The notes under the pieces were generated by a model. It was not told the DNA's origin. It did not search any database and saw only the letters and a list, made by a program, of their open reading frames with translations. This document shows positions 36,195-44,037 of a stretch of DNA of 64,000 nucleotides, in pieces. How positions within the stretch are numbered: position 1 is the stretch's first letter; each line of letters begins with the position of its first letter. The stretch spans positions 2,170,001 to 2,234,000 of the forward strand of contig NZ_JACHMC010000001.1 of NCBI RefSeq assembly GCF_014204815.1. Reading direction: 5' to 3'. Position numbers and translations under genes: made by a program. This DNA comes from Micrococcus flavus (lineage in GTDB: Bacteria > Actinomycetota > Actinomycetes > Actinomycetales > Micrococcaceae).

Positions 36195-36267
36195 TGGCTC
36201 CGACCGGCGTCGATCCGGTGACCTTACGATTTTCAGTCGTACGCTCTACCAACTGAGCTACAGAGCC
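36195..36267 (-). tRNA. tRNA-Phe (GAA)
   Basis: A 73-base cloverleaf. Acceptor stem GGCTCTG pairs with CGGAGCC, discriminator A; D-arm AGCTCAGTTGGTAGAGC; anticodon loop CTGAAAA gives GAA; T-arm GTCACCGGATCGACGCCGG region. CCA is not encoded. Confidence 0.95.
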
Positions 36268-36329
36268 GGGCGATGGGGCATCGCCGGGATCCTCCAGGCA
36301 CCGGACTCCGGTGTATCGGATGATCCGAG

Positions 36330-36403
36330 CGACCCTGACGGGACTTGAACCCGCGACCTCCGCCGTGACAGGGCGGCGCGCTAACCAACTGCGCTACAGG
36401 GCC
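36330..36403 (-). tRNA. tRNA-Asp (GTC)
   Basis: A 74-base cloverleaf. Acceptor stem GGCCCTG with CAGGGTC, discriminator G; D-arm AGCGCAGTTGGTTAGCGC; anticodon loop CTGTCAC gives GTC; T-loop GGGTTCAAGTCCC. CCA is not encoded. Confidence 0.95.
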
Positions 36404-36530
36404 ATGTTCTGTTGTTCGCCACTCCGGATCTCTCCGTTGCAACGAGTAGAGACTCTATCAGCGTCCCCGCGCCGCGTGCAAATCGCCGGACGCGGGTCTG
36501 CGGGAGACCGCCCCGGCACCTGCGGCGCCG

Positions 36531-36603
<73 letters not shown>

Positions 36604-36680
36604 GCGCCCGCCCGGCACAGCCGGCGGACCAGTGGAGTCTATAGGGTGGCCGCATCGGCCGCGAGCAGAGGAGGCGCCCC

Positions 36681-37046
36681 GTGGGCACGTGGATGGACGA
36701 GGCGGAGTTCGATGCCGCCGTCGACGCCGCCCTGGCCCGCATCCCCGACGAGCTGGCCCGCCTGCTCACCAACGTGGTGGTCGTGGTGGAGGACGAGTAT
36801 GAGCCGCAGCCGTGGGAGGACCCGGACACCGAGCTGCTCGGCGTCTACGAGGGGATCCCCCTGACCGAGCGCGCCGAGATGGCATGGCAGCTGCCGGACC
36901 GGATCGTGGTGTTCCGCGGCCCCCTCACCCGGCACTGCCGCAGCCGTGCCGAGCTCGAGCACGAGATCACCGTGACGGTGATGCACGAGGTGGGGCACTT
37001 CTTCGGGATCTCCGAGGAGCGCCTGCACGAGCTCGGCTGGGGCTGA
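36681..37046 (+). CDS. Metallopeptidase family protein (Zincin-type, HExxH)
   Basis: A 121-residue minimal zinc-protease-like protein. The zinc motif HEVGHFFGI (HExxH) is near the C-terminus, preceded by TVTVMHE, with an acidic N-terminal half (EDEYEPQPWEDPDTELLGVYEG). I recognise the small actinobacterial/proteobacterial metallopeptidase family (formerly a DUF). The substrate is unknown. GTG start at 36681, preceded by AGAGGAGG. A TATAGG box lies at about 36640. Confidence 0.82.
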   Translation: MGTWMDEAEFDAAVDAALARIPDELARLLTNVVVVVEDEYEPQPWEDPDTELLGVYEGIPLTERAEMAWQLPDRIVVFRGPLTRHCRSRAELEHEITVTVMHEVGHFFGISEERLHELGWG

Positions 37047-37051
37047 CCGGC

Positions 37052-38032
37052 TCAGCGCTCCCGCGGCTCCTGCTCCACGACCGGGCCGAACTCCACCCGG
37101 GAGCCCAGGCGCACGTCCTCGCGGAACGGGACCACCATGACGGGGCCCTTGGCGTGGTTGGCCACGCCCTGGCTCGTGGAGCCCACGAGGGCGCCGGAGA
37201 ATCCGCCGAGGCCGCGCGTGCCCAGGACGGTCAGCCGCGCGGTGGCGGTCTGCTCCGCCATCACGTCCACGGGGTTGCCCTCCACCAGCTCGGTGGTGAC
37301 CTGCAGGCCCGGGAACTCCGAGGTCAGCCAGGCCACGCCCGCGTCGAGTCGCTCCTGCAGCTCCCGCCGCCGCGCCTCCTCGTCCAGGGTGACGGCCAGC
37401 CAGGCGGCGTTCGCGCTCATGGGGGGCAGGGCGCACACCAGGTGCAGCGGCGCCGTCCGGGCCGCGGCCTCCTCGGCGGCCACGAGGGCGGCGGCCCGCC
37501 CCTCCTCCGAGCCGTCGACGCCGGCCACCACGGGCGCGCCGTCCGCCGCACGGGACTCCTCCACCCCCGCGGGGATGATCGCCACGGGGCAGTGGGCGTG
37601 GCCGGGCAGTGCGGAGGACACCGAGCCGAGCAGCCGGCCCAGGAACCCGCCGCGGCCGCGACTGCCGGAGACCAGCAGGGACGCCTGCGCGGAGAGGTCC
37701 ACGAGGACGCCGGCGGCGTCGCCGACCTCCACGCGCAGCTCCGGGGTGACGCCCTCCGGGTCGAGCTTGCCCGCGACCTCGTGCAGGAGCGCGTCCACGC
37801 CGGAGCGGAGGCGGTCGTCGTCGGCCAGCGCGATCCCGCCGTCCACGGAGCTGCCCCAGAACGCGGGCACGGTGTAGGCGGTGACGAGGGTGAGGGACTC
37901 GCCGCGCAGGCGGGCCTCGCGCTGAGCCCAGCGGGCGGCGGAGATGGACTGGTCCGAGCCGTCCACGCCCACGAGCACGCCCAGCGGGGCGTCCTGGGAG
38001 AGGGGGGCGGACGGGGTGGTCTGGTCGGACAT
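37052..38032 (-). CDS. Universal stress protein, two UspA domains
   Basis: A 326-residue tandem UspA protein. Domain 1 (about 15-155) begins GVLVGVDGSDQSISAARWA and has the nucleotide-binding GSRGRGGFLGRLLGSVS; domain 2 (about 165-310) begins VVAGVDGSEEGRAAALVAA and has GTRGLGGFSGALVGSTSQ. Both match G-x2-G-x9-G-S/T, so both may bind ATP. It probably helps survival in stationary phase or low oxygen. The ATG at 38032 follows CAGGAGG. It converges on the metallopeptidase gene. Confidence 0.92.
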   Translation of the reverse strand: MSDQTTPSAPLSQDAPLGVLVGVDGSDQSISAARWAQREARLRGESLTLVTAYTVPAFWGSSVDGGIALADDDRLRSGVDALLHEVAGKLDPEGVTPELRVEVGDAAGVLVDLSAQASLLVSGSRGRGGFLGRLLGSVSSALPGHAHCPVAIIPAGVEESRAADGAPVVAGVDGSEEGRAAALVAAEEAAARTAPLHLVCALPPMSANAAWLAVTLDEEARRRELQERLDAGVAWLTSEFPGLQVTTELVEGNPVDVMAEQTATARLTVLGTRGLGGFSGALVGSTSQGVANHAKGPVMVVPFREDVRLGSRVEFGPVVEQEPRER

Positions 38033-38155
38033 GGCAGCCTCCTGTGTGTGTCCTGCCGGACCTCGCCGTCGGGGCCCGGGCGGTCGCCCTCAGCTTAGTG
38101 TCCCGGGCCACATCCGGCCCGCCCCGTGACGCGGTCGGCTGCGCGGGGGCCCGGA

Positions 38156-39037
38156 TCAGGCCCCGTCCGAGGTCGGCGCGGCCGCCGGCAGGGGGACCAG
38201 CGGCGTGGGGTCCGGGGCGAGGCCCTTCGTGAAGGCCGCGACGTCGTCGACCAGCTGCGCCGGCAGCGCGTCCGAGCGCAGGGCGCGGGCCAGGCCGGCG
38301 CGGCCGCCGAGCTCGTCCCGCGCCAGCGGCCGGTCCGACGCCGCGGCGATCACGTTGCCGCGGCGGCGGCCCTTGAGCATGGCGGGGTCGGCCATGACCT
38401 CCACGTGCGCGAACGCCGCCGTGAGGGCGGCGACCTCGCGGCGCACCGAGGTGAGGTCCGGGCCCCCGCCGATGTTCAGGACGTACACCCCGCCCGGGGT
38501 GAGGACGCGGGCGGCGTGCGCGGCGGCGTCGGCACCCGTGAGGTGCGCCGGGGTGACGTGCGGGGCGTCGGGGGCGGCGCCCGGGCCGTCCTGCGGCGCG
38601 AAGACGTCCCGGAAGACCACCTCGCGCGTGGCGTCCCGGAGCCCGGCGAGGATCTGCCCGGCCTCGCCCACGCGGATCTTCAGCTGCGGGGAGCGGGGCA
38701 GGTCGAACTGCTCGCGGGCGAGGGCGGCGAGGCCGGCGTCGAGCTCCACGGCCAGCTGGTGGGCGCCCGGGTGGGCGTGCGTGACGCAGCGCGCGAACGT
38801 GCAGCCGGCGCCGCCGAGGTGCAGCACGCGCAGCGGGGCGGCGCCCGGCGCGAAGCGGTGCGTCAGGACGGCCGCGGCCCAGCGCATGTATTCGAAGCCG
38901 AGCGTCTGGGGCCGGTCCGGGTTCAGCTGCGAGGACTCGACGCCGTTGACCCGGAGCAGGAACACGCCGTCCGTCCAGGGGTCCGGCTCGATCGTGGCGA
39001 CGCCCGAGCTGATGGGATACGTGCCGGGGGTGATCAT
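38156..39037 (-). CDS. Spermidine synthase-like SAM-dependent methyltransferase-fold protein
   Basis: A 293-residue Rossmann-fold protein with the spermidine-synthase-like SAM/dcSAM-site glycine loop LRVLHLGGAGCTFARCV, then LAVELDAGLAALAREQF and the acidic loop VVFRDVFAP, followed by LTPGGVYVLNIGGG. The N-terminal beta segment ends with QLNPDRPQTLGFEYMRW. Actinobacterial members without the polyamine-site residues are of unknown function, so true polyamine synthesis is not certain. The ATG at 39037 has no ribosome-binding site. Confidence 0.75.
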   Translation of the reverse strand: MITPGTYPISSGVATIEPDPWTDGVFLLRVNGVESSQLNPDRPQTLGFEYMRWAAAVLTHRFAPGAAPLRVLHLGGAGCTFARCVTHAHPGAHQLAVELDAGLAALAREQFDLPRSPQLKIRVGEAGQILAGLRDATREVVFRDVFAPQDGPGAAPDAPHVTPAHLTGADAAAHAARVLTPGGVYVLNIGGGPDLTSVRREVAALTAAFAHVEVMADPAMLKGRRRGNVIAAASDRPLARDELGGRAGLARALRSDALPAQLVDDVAAFTKGLAPDPTPLVPLPAAAPTSDGA

Positions 39038-39064
39038 GGGGTCGATTCTCCCCTCCCCCGGCGG

Positions 39065-39139
39065 CACTTTCGAACGCGGAACAGGGCCTGTTCGACGCTC
39101 GAAAGCGGCCATTCTACCGGTTTCACGCTCGAAAACGTC
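39065..39139 (-). repeat. Dispersed intergenic repeat, copy B
   Basis: Read on the minus strand, this 75-base element aligns with 7181-7257 along its length, with identical TCGAGCGTG and GAATGGCCGCTT blocks. It lies between the GNAT gene and the spermidine-synthase-like gene. Confidence 0.6.
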
Positions 39140-39176
39140 TGCGGGCGCGGGGGGCGGGTGCGGGTACGGGTGCGGA

Positions 39177-39707
39177 TCAGCGGCGGACCATCAGCTGCTC
39201 GTGCGCGTCGCCCCACGCGCCGCCGATCGGCTCGGGATCGCCCACCGGGCGGTAGCCGTGGCCCGTGTAGAAGCGGACCGCGCGCTCGTTGCCGTCGAGC
39301 ACGCGCAGCACCGCGGGGGCGTGCCCGAGCGCCGCCTCGTGCAGCCGGTGCCCGAGTCCCGTGCCGTGGGCGCGGGCGAGCACGTAGAGGCTGGTCAGCA
39401 CGGTGTCCGGCAGGTCGTCGGGCCACCCGCCCATGCCCTCGGGGGCGGGCAGGGACCGCTCGGTGCGGGGCGCCGTCGCCGCCATCCCCACGACGACGCC
39501 GCCCGCCTCCTCCGCCAGCCACACGCGCCCGCCCTCGGCCAGGGCGACGCGCCAGCCGGCGACCTGCTCCTCGAGGCGGTCGTCCAGGCGATCGAGGAGT
39601 GCGGCGTCGAGGACGTGCGCATAGGTCTCACGCCAGGCCGCGTTCTTCATGGCGAGCACGGCGGGCAGGTCGTGGGCCGTGGCGCGGCGGACGGTCACCG
39701 CCTCCAC
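39177..39707 (-). CDS. GNAT-family N-acetyltransferase
   Basis: A 176-residue acetyl-CoA-dependent acetyltransferase. Motif order: VTVRRATAHDLPAVLAMKN at the start, GGVVVGMAATAP, then the acetyl-CoA loop TSLYVLARAHGTGLGHRLHE, and VLDGNERAVRFYTGHGYRPV near the end. It resembles general GNATs; the substrate is unknown. The start is ambiguous: an 18-base tandem repeat upstream provides successive in-frame GTG codons, each after AGGGG, at 39707, 39725 and 39743. I use the nearest. An ATG at 39833 would add an unlikely leader. Confidence 0.8.
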   Translation of the reverse strand: MEAVTVRRATAHDLPAVLAMKNAAWRETYAHVLDAALLDRLDDRLEEQVAGWRVALAEGGRVWLAEEAGGVVVGMAATAPRTERSLPAPEGMGGWPDDLPDTVLTSLYVLARAHGTGLGHRLHEAALGHAPAVLRVLDGNERAVRFYTGHGYRPVGDPEPIGGAWGDAHEQLMVRR

Positions 39708-39747
39708 GGATCCCCTGCCCTCCACGGATCCCCTGCCCTCCACGGAT
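39703..39747. repeat. 18-bp tandem repeat (2.5 units) at the GNAT start
   Basis: TCCACGGATCCCCTGCCC occurs at 39703-39720 and 39721-39738, followed by a partial third unit. On the minus strand each unit carries an AGGGG site and a GTG codon in frame. Confidence 0.85.
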
Positions 39748-39749
39748 TC

Positions 39750-39808
39750 ACTGCGGAACTGACCCTTCTGAGCGCCGTTCGGGCCTTCAGAAGGGTCAGA
39801 AGTGCAGT
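39750..39808 (-). terminator. Large hairpin between the thiamine-binding-type gene and the GNAT gene
   Basis: The inner perfect stem CTGACCCTTCTGA (39759-39771 with 39787-39799) is extended by ACTGC at both ends with four mismatched bases between. It probably terminates the gene that ends at 39844. Confidence 0.55.
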
Positions 39809-39843
39809 CGATCCCGGCGGGTGGGGCGGACATGCCGAGTCGC

Positions 39844-40182
39844 TCAGGCGTCGTCTGCGAGCGCCGCCGCGAGCCGGGCGACCTTGCCGTCCAGCTCGCC
39901 GGTGCGGCCCGGGCGGATGTCCGCCTTGAGCACCAGGGACACGCGCGAGCCGAAGGGCGCGACGGCGTCGCACGCCGCCTTGACCACGGCCATCACCTCG
40001 TCCCACTCCCCCTCGATCTCCGTGAACATCGACGAGGTGCGGTGCGGCAGGCCTGAGTCCCGGACCACGGCGACGGCGGCGGCCACCGCCCGGTGGACCG
40101 AGGCGGGGTCGCCGTCGGAGGACGGGGCGTGGGCGGCGTCGGCGGGCTGGCCGGACGGGGCGACGGAGAAGGCGACGATCAT
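39844..40182 (-). CDS. MTH1187-family (thiamine-binding type) protein
   Basis: A 112-residue ferredoxin-like small protein of the MTH1187/YkoF-like family. Recognition blocks: MIVAFSVAPSG at the start, SVHRAVAAAVAVVRDSGL, PHRTSSMFTEIEGEWDEVMA and VSLVLKADIRPG. Members form tetramers, and some bind thiamine or its precursors; the cellular role is unclear. A Gly/Ala/Pro/Asp insert (residues 12-25) is unusual. The ATG at 40182 is chosen; a longer frame runs into the palindrome at 40228. Confidence 0.78.
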   Translation of the reverse strand: MIVAFSVAPSGQPADAAHAPSSDGDPASVHRAVAAAVAVVRDSGLPHRTSSMFTEIEGEWDEVMAVVKAACDAVAPFGSRVSLVLKADIRPGRTGELDGKVARLAAALADDA

Positions 40183-40227
40183 GGCCCCAGTGTGCCTCGT
40201 CCCGGCCGACGCCAGACAGACCGGGGG

Positions 40228-40286
40228 ACCGAGCCCCTGCGACATCACCGCCGTTCCGCCCGGCGGGGATGTCGCAGGGGCTCGGT
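40228..40286 (-). terminator. Palindrome after the Nramp gene (GCGACAT family member 1)
   Basis: A perfect 19-base-pair stem (ACCGAGCCCCTGCGACATC with its complement). Its 37-base core, 40239-40275, has the same GCGACAT...GTTCCGC...ATGTCGC layout as 45327-45363. It probably terminates the gene ending at 40300. Confidence 0.65.
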
Positions 40287-40299
40287 CGTCCGGCGGGGG

Positions 40300-41673
40300 T
40301 CAGCCGCCGAGCAGCGGGCTGAGCGCCTTGATCAGCTCGTTGACGCCGATCGCCACGAACACCGCGGCCGTCAGCCCCAGCAGCACGTTGCGGACCGGCC
40401 CGTTGCGGAACTTCCCGGGCACGTTCCGCGCATTGTTGAGGAACAGCAGCGTGACGGCCAGGAACGGCATGAACAGGGCGCCGAGCGTGCCGTACAGCAG
40501 GATCAGGAAGATCGGCTTGCCCAGCAGGAGCAGGACCATGGGCGGGAAGGTCAGCCACAGCAGGTAGAAGCGGGCGGGCGTCGAGGACAGTGACGGCGCG
40601 TCGTCCTGGTCCAGCTCCTCCGCGGGGCGGCGGAAGTTGGTCCAGAAGTCCGCGAACATCAGGGACACGCCGTGCCACACGCCGATGAGGGAGGAGAAGG
40701 AGGCGGCGAAGAAGCCCACCAGGAACACGGTGGCCCAGACCTCGCCGTAGCGGTCCGCCAGGACGGTGCCGACGTCCAGCAGGCCCTTGTCCCCCGAGGA
40801 GATCGCGATGCCCGCGGAGTTCAGCAGCTCCACGCCCATGATCATGGTGGCGATCACGAAGACGCCCGTCAGGACGTAGGAGACCGTGTTGTCGAAGCGC
40901 ATGATCCTCATGTACTTCGGGGTGTTCCAGCCCTTCTCCCGCAGCCAGTAGCCGTAGGCGCCGAGGGTGATGGTGCCGCCCACGCCGCCGGCCAGGCCGA
41001 GCACGTAGAACATCACGTCCGGGTCGCCGGAGGGGATGCGCGGGACCAGGCCGGTGAGGATCGCGCCGAGGTTCGGCACGGTCAGCGCCGCGGAGATCAG
41101 CACCGTCACGAACATGACGCCGATCAGCACGGTCATGATCTTCTCGATCAGCCCGTAGCGGTCCAGCCACACCAGGGCCAGGCCGGCCACGCCGGCGGCC
41201 ACCGCGAAGATCGTCGAGTCCACGCCCGGGAACAGCGCTGCCAGCGGCAGGGCCGTGGAGGACATGGCGGTGGCGCCGTACACGAAGCCCCAGATGAGGA
41301 TGTACGGGCCGAAGTACCAGGAGGTCCAGGAGCCGAGCGAGCGCCAGCCCTGGAAGATGGTCCGGCCGGTGGACAGGTAGTACCGACCGGTGCCCTCGAC
41401 CAGCACGATCTTGAAGATCACGCCGAGCACCACCGCCCACAGCAGCATGTAGCCGTAGCGGGAGCCGGCGGTGAGGGTGGCCACGAGGTCCGCGGCGCCC
41501 ACACCGGTGGCGGCGGCCACGATGCCCGGGCCGAGAGAGTTCCAGCGGGGCCGGACGGGGGTCTCGTCGATCTCCGCCTGCGTGAAGCCGACGATCTCGG
41601 GGGTGTGGACGGGGTGGTGCCGGTCGACCGGTCCGCCGGTGGGCGAGCCCGCTGCAGAGGTGGAGTGCGACAT
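40300..41673 (-). CDS. Nramp-family divalent metal transporter
   Basis: A 457-residue Nramp-fold transporter with about eleven membrane segments. The N-terminal LGPGIVAAATGVGAADLVATL is the Nramp TM1 region (the classic DPGN is replaced by ATGVGAADL here), and TM6 is at VGFFAASFSSLIGVWHGVSL, where the usual metal-binding Met-Pro-His is not obvious. This places it among Nramp-related proteins whose substrate may not be manganese or iron. The ATG at 41673 follows GAGG. It is divergent from pta, sharing a 265-base regulatory region. Confidence 0.78.
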   Translation of the reverse strand: MSHSTSAAGSPTGGPVDRHHPVHTPEIVGFTQAEIDETPVRPRWNSLGPGIVAAATGVGAADLVATLTAGSRYGYMLLWAVVLGVIFKIVLVEGTGRYYLSTGRTIFQGWRSLGSWTSWYFGPYILIWGFVYGATAMSSTALPLAALFPGVDSTIFAVAAGVAGLALVWLDRYGLIEKIMTVLIGVMFVTVLISAALTVPNLGAILTGLVPRIPSGDPDVMFYVLGLAGGVGGTITLGAYGYWLREKGWNTPKYMRIMRFDNTVSYVLTGVFVIATMIMGVELLNSAGIAISSGDKGLLDVGTVLADRYGEVWATVFLVGFFAASFSSLIGVWHGVSLMFADFWTNFRRPAEELDQDDAPSLSSTPARFYLLWLTFPPMVLLLLGKPIFLILLYGTLGALFMPFLAVTLLFLNNARNVPGKFRNGPVRNVLLGLTAAVFVAIGVNELIKALSPLLGG

Positions 41674-41752
41674 GGGGTTCCTCGGTCGGTGCGACGGATG
41701 CGGGAGGCGGCGTCGTCGTCGGGGTGCGCCGCGGACGACGCCGGCCGGGTGC

Positions 41753-41766
41753 GTGATGCGGCTCAC
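41753..41766. promoter_or_regulatory. CRP/GlxR-type site between nramp and pta
   Basis: GTGATGCGGCTCAC matches GTGA-N6-TCAC. pta-ackA is a known target of GlxR in corynebacteria, which makes this a plausible site. Confidence 0.5.
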
Positions 41767-41797
41767 GGTACCGGGGCGGGGGGTCGTGCGGGGCGCG

Positions 41798-41815
41798 TGA
41801 CACCCCGGGGTGTCA
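41798..41815. promoter_or_regulatory. Perfect 18-bp palindrome, candidate operator for pta
   Basis: TGACACCCCGGGGTGTCA is perfectly self-complementary and contains ACCCC and GGGGT, the half-site words of RamA-type regulators of acetate genes in corynebacteria. It lies 123 bases before the pta ATG. Confidence 0.4.
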
Positions 41816-41938
41816 ACGGGAACGGGTCGAGGGCGGGGCCTGGGACCTGCGCCGGGCCGGTCGATACTGTGGCCGGGGGCGCCCCGCCGGGTCCGTGCCC
41901 CATCCACACCGCACCGCCGTCGCACGCGAAAGGCCGTC

Positions 41939-44005
41939 ATGCCGCAGGGAATCTTCGTCACCACCACCACGCCGGGCGCGGGCAAGTCGCTCGTCAGCCT
42001 CGGCTTGGCCGACTCGCTGTACCGGCGCTCCGGCTCGGTGGGCTACTTCCGCCCCGTGGTGCCCGGCGACGACGTGGAGACGGACCCGATGGTGCTGCTC
42101 ATGCGCGAGCAGTTCGGGCTCAGCGCCGAGCAGGCGCGCGGCGGCCTCACCGCGGCCCAGGCCCGCTCCCTCATGGCCGAGGGTCGCGGGGACGAGGTGC
42201 AGGAACGCTGCGTGGAGGTCTTCGACGCGATGGCGGCGGCCGGCGTCGTGGTGGTGGAGGGCACGGACCTGACCGACGCCGACCCCGCCGCGGACCTCGA
42301 GCTCAACGCCCAGCTGGCGCTGAACCTCAGCACCCCCGTGCTGGCCGTGGTCTCCGGGGCCGGCCTGGACCCGCGGCGGGCCGCCGACGCCGTGGACCTC
42401 ACCCGCCACGCCCTCGACGAGTCCGGCGTGGACCTGCTCGCCGTCCTCGTGAACCGCGCGGACGCGGACCGGGCGGACGAGATCCGCGACGCCATCCGGC
42501 CGGGCCGGCACCGCCGCCCGGTCTACGTGCTTCCGGAGCTGCCGGAGCTCGCGCTGCCCTCGGTGGCCGAGGTCGCGGGCGCGCTCGGGCTCGACCAGGT
42601 GGCCGGCCGCGAGACCCTCGACCGCGACGTGGCCGAGGTGAAGGTGGTCTCCATGGAGGGCGGCAACTTCCTGGAGATCCTGCGCGAGGGCGCCCTGGTG
42701 ATCGTGTCCGGCGACCGCTCGGACGCGATCCTCGCCACGGTGGCCTCGTCGCTGACCCCGGACTTCCCCACCCCCTCGGCCATGGTCCTCACCAACGGGA
42801 TCCTGCCGAACGCCCAGGTGCAGCGCCTCTACCTGGACGCCTCGTTCCCCGTCTTCGTGACGCACGACGACACGTTCAACACGGGGGCGAAGGTGTCCCG
42901 GGTCCGCGCCGAGCTCTCGAGCGCCCAGCCGCGCAAGACCGCCGCCGCCCTGGGTGCCTGGCACCAGCGCGTGGACGGGGACGAGCTGCTGGCGCGCATC
43001 GACCTGCCGCGCAGCTCCACCGTCACCCCGTTGCGCTTCCTCCACGACCTGATCGAGCGCGCCCGCACGGACCGGAGGACCGTGGTGCTGCCCGAGGGCG
43101 AGGACGCCCGCGTGCTGCGGGCCGCCGAGATCCTGCAGCGCCGGGACGTGTGCGACCTCGTGGTGCTCGGCGCCGAGGCCGAGGTGAAGGAGCTGGCCTC
43201 GCGCGAGGGCATCGACCTGACCGGCCTGACCCTCGTGGACCCGGCCACCGCACCGGACCGCGACCGCTACGCCGAGGAGTACGCCCGGCTGCGCGCCCAC
43301 AAGGGCGTGGACGTGGAGCGGGCCCGCGAGGTCATGCTCGAGGGCGCCTACTACGGGACCATGATGGTCCACCTGGGCGACGCCGACGGCATGGTCTCCG
43401 GGGCCGCGCACACCACGGCCAACACCATCCGGCCGGCGCTCGAGTTCGTGAAGACCAAGCCGGGCGTCTCGATCGTCTCCTCCGTGTTCTTCATGCTCCT
43501 CCCGGACCGGGCGCTGGTCTACGGCGACTGCGCCGTGAACCCGGACCCGGACGCGGAGCAGCTCGCCGACATCGCGGCGGCCTCCGCGGAGACCGCCGCC
43601 CAGTTCGGGGTGGACCCGCGCATCGCGATGCTCTCCTACTCCACCGGCGCCTCCGGCTCGGGAGACGCCGTGGACAAGGTCCGCCGCGCCACCGAGCTGG
43701 TGAAGGACCGTCATCCGGAGCTGAAGGTGGAGGGTCCGCTGCAGTACGACGCCGCCGTGAACGCCTCCGTGGCCGCCTCGAAGATGCCGGACTCCGAGGT
43801 GGCCGGCCAGGCCACGGTGTTCGTGTTCCCGGACCTGAACACGGGCAACAACACGTACAAGGCGGTCCAGCAGTCCTCGGGCGCGGTCGCCGTCGGGCCC
43901 GTCCTGCAGGGCCTGAACAAGCCCGTCAACGACCTCTCCCGCGGCACCACGGTGGAGGACATCGTCAACACGGTGGCCATCACCGTCATCCAGGCCCAGG
44001 CCTGA
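41939..44005 (+). CDS. pta: Phosphate acetyltransferase (long form)
   Basis: A 688-residue Pta that interconverts acetyl-CoA and acetyl phosphate. The N-terminal third is a DRTGG/BioD-like P-loop domain (FVTTTTPGAGKSLVSLGLAD); the middle contains the DRTGG region (SMEGGNFLEILREGALVIVS in outline). The C-terminal ~330 residues are the catalytic domain, with TVVLPEGEDARVLRAA, DADGMVSGAAHTTANTIRPA and VFPDLNTGNNTYKAVQ. Length matches the E. coli and corynebacterial long forms. The ATG at 41939 follows GAAAGG. It is followed 32 bases later by ackA. Confidence 0.96.
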   Translation: MPQGIFVTTTTPGAGKSLVSLGLADSLYRRSGSVGYFRPVVPGDDVETDPMVLLMREQFGLSAEQARGGLTAAQARSLMAEGRGDEVQERCVEVFDAMAAAGVVVVEGTDLTDADPAADLELNAQLALNLSTPVLAVVSGAGLDPRRAADAVDLTRHALDESGVDLLAVLVNRADADRADEIRDAIRPGRHRRPVYVLPELPELALPSVAEVAGALGLDQVAGRETLDRDVAEVKVVSMEGGNFLEILREGALVIVSGDRSDAILATVASSLTPDFPTPSAMVLTNGILPNAQVQRLYLDASFPVFVTHDDTFNTGAKVSRVRAELSSAQPRKTAAALGAWHQRVDGDELLARIDLPRSSTVTPLRFLHDLIERARTDRRTVVLPEGEDARVLRAAEILQRRDVCDLVVLGAEAEVKELASREGIDLTGLTLVDPATAPDRDRYAEEYARLRAHKGVDVERAREVMLEGAYYGTMMVHLGDADGMVSGAAHTTANTIRPALEFVKTKPGVSIVSSVFFMLLPDRALVYGDCAVNPDPDAEQLADIAAASAETAAQFGVDPRIAMLSYSTGASGSGDAVDKVRRATELVKDRHPELKVEGPLQYDAAVNASVAASKMPDSEVAGQATVFVFPDLNTGNNTYKAVQQSSGAVAVGPVLQGLNKPVNDLSRGTTVEDIVNTVAITVIQAQA

Positions 44006-44037
44006 GCCGCGTCCGACCCCCTCTCGAAAGGCCCCCC

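Noticed and set aside
39065-39139. LexA-type SOS box in repeat copy B (CGAAC...GTTC words)
   Set aside because: The spacing between half-sites is seven bases rather than the four of actinobacterial SOS boxes, and the neighbouring genes are not DNA-damage genes.
39703-39747. Short CRISPR-like array
   Set aside because: Units are contiguous 18-mers with no spacers and no cas genes are nearby.
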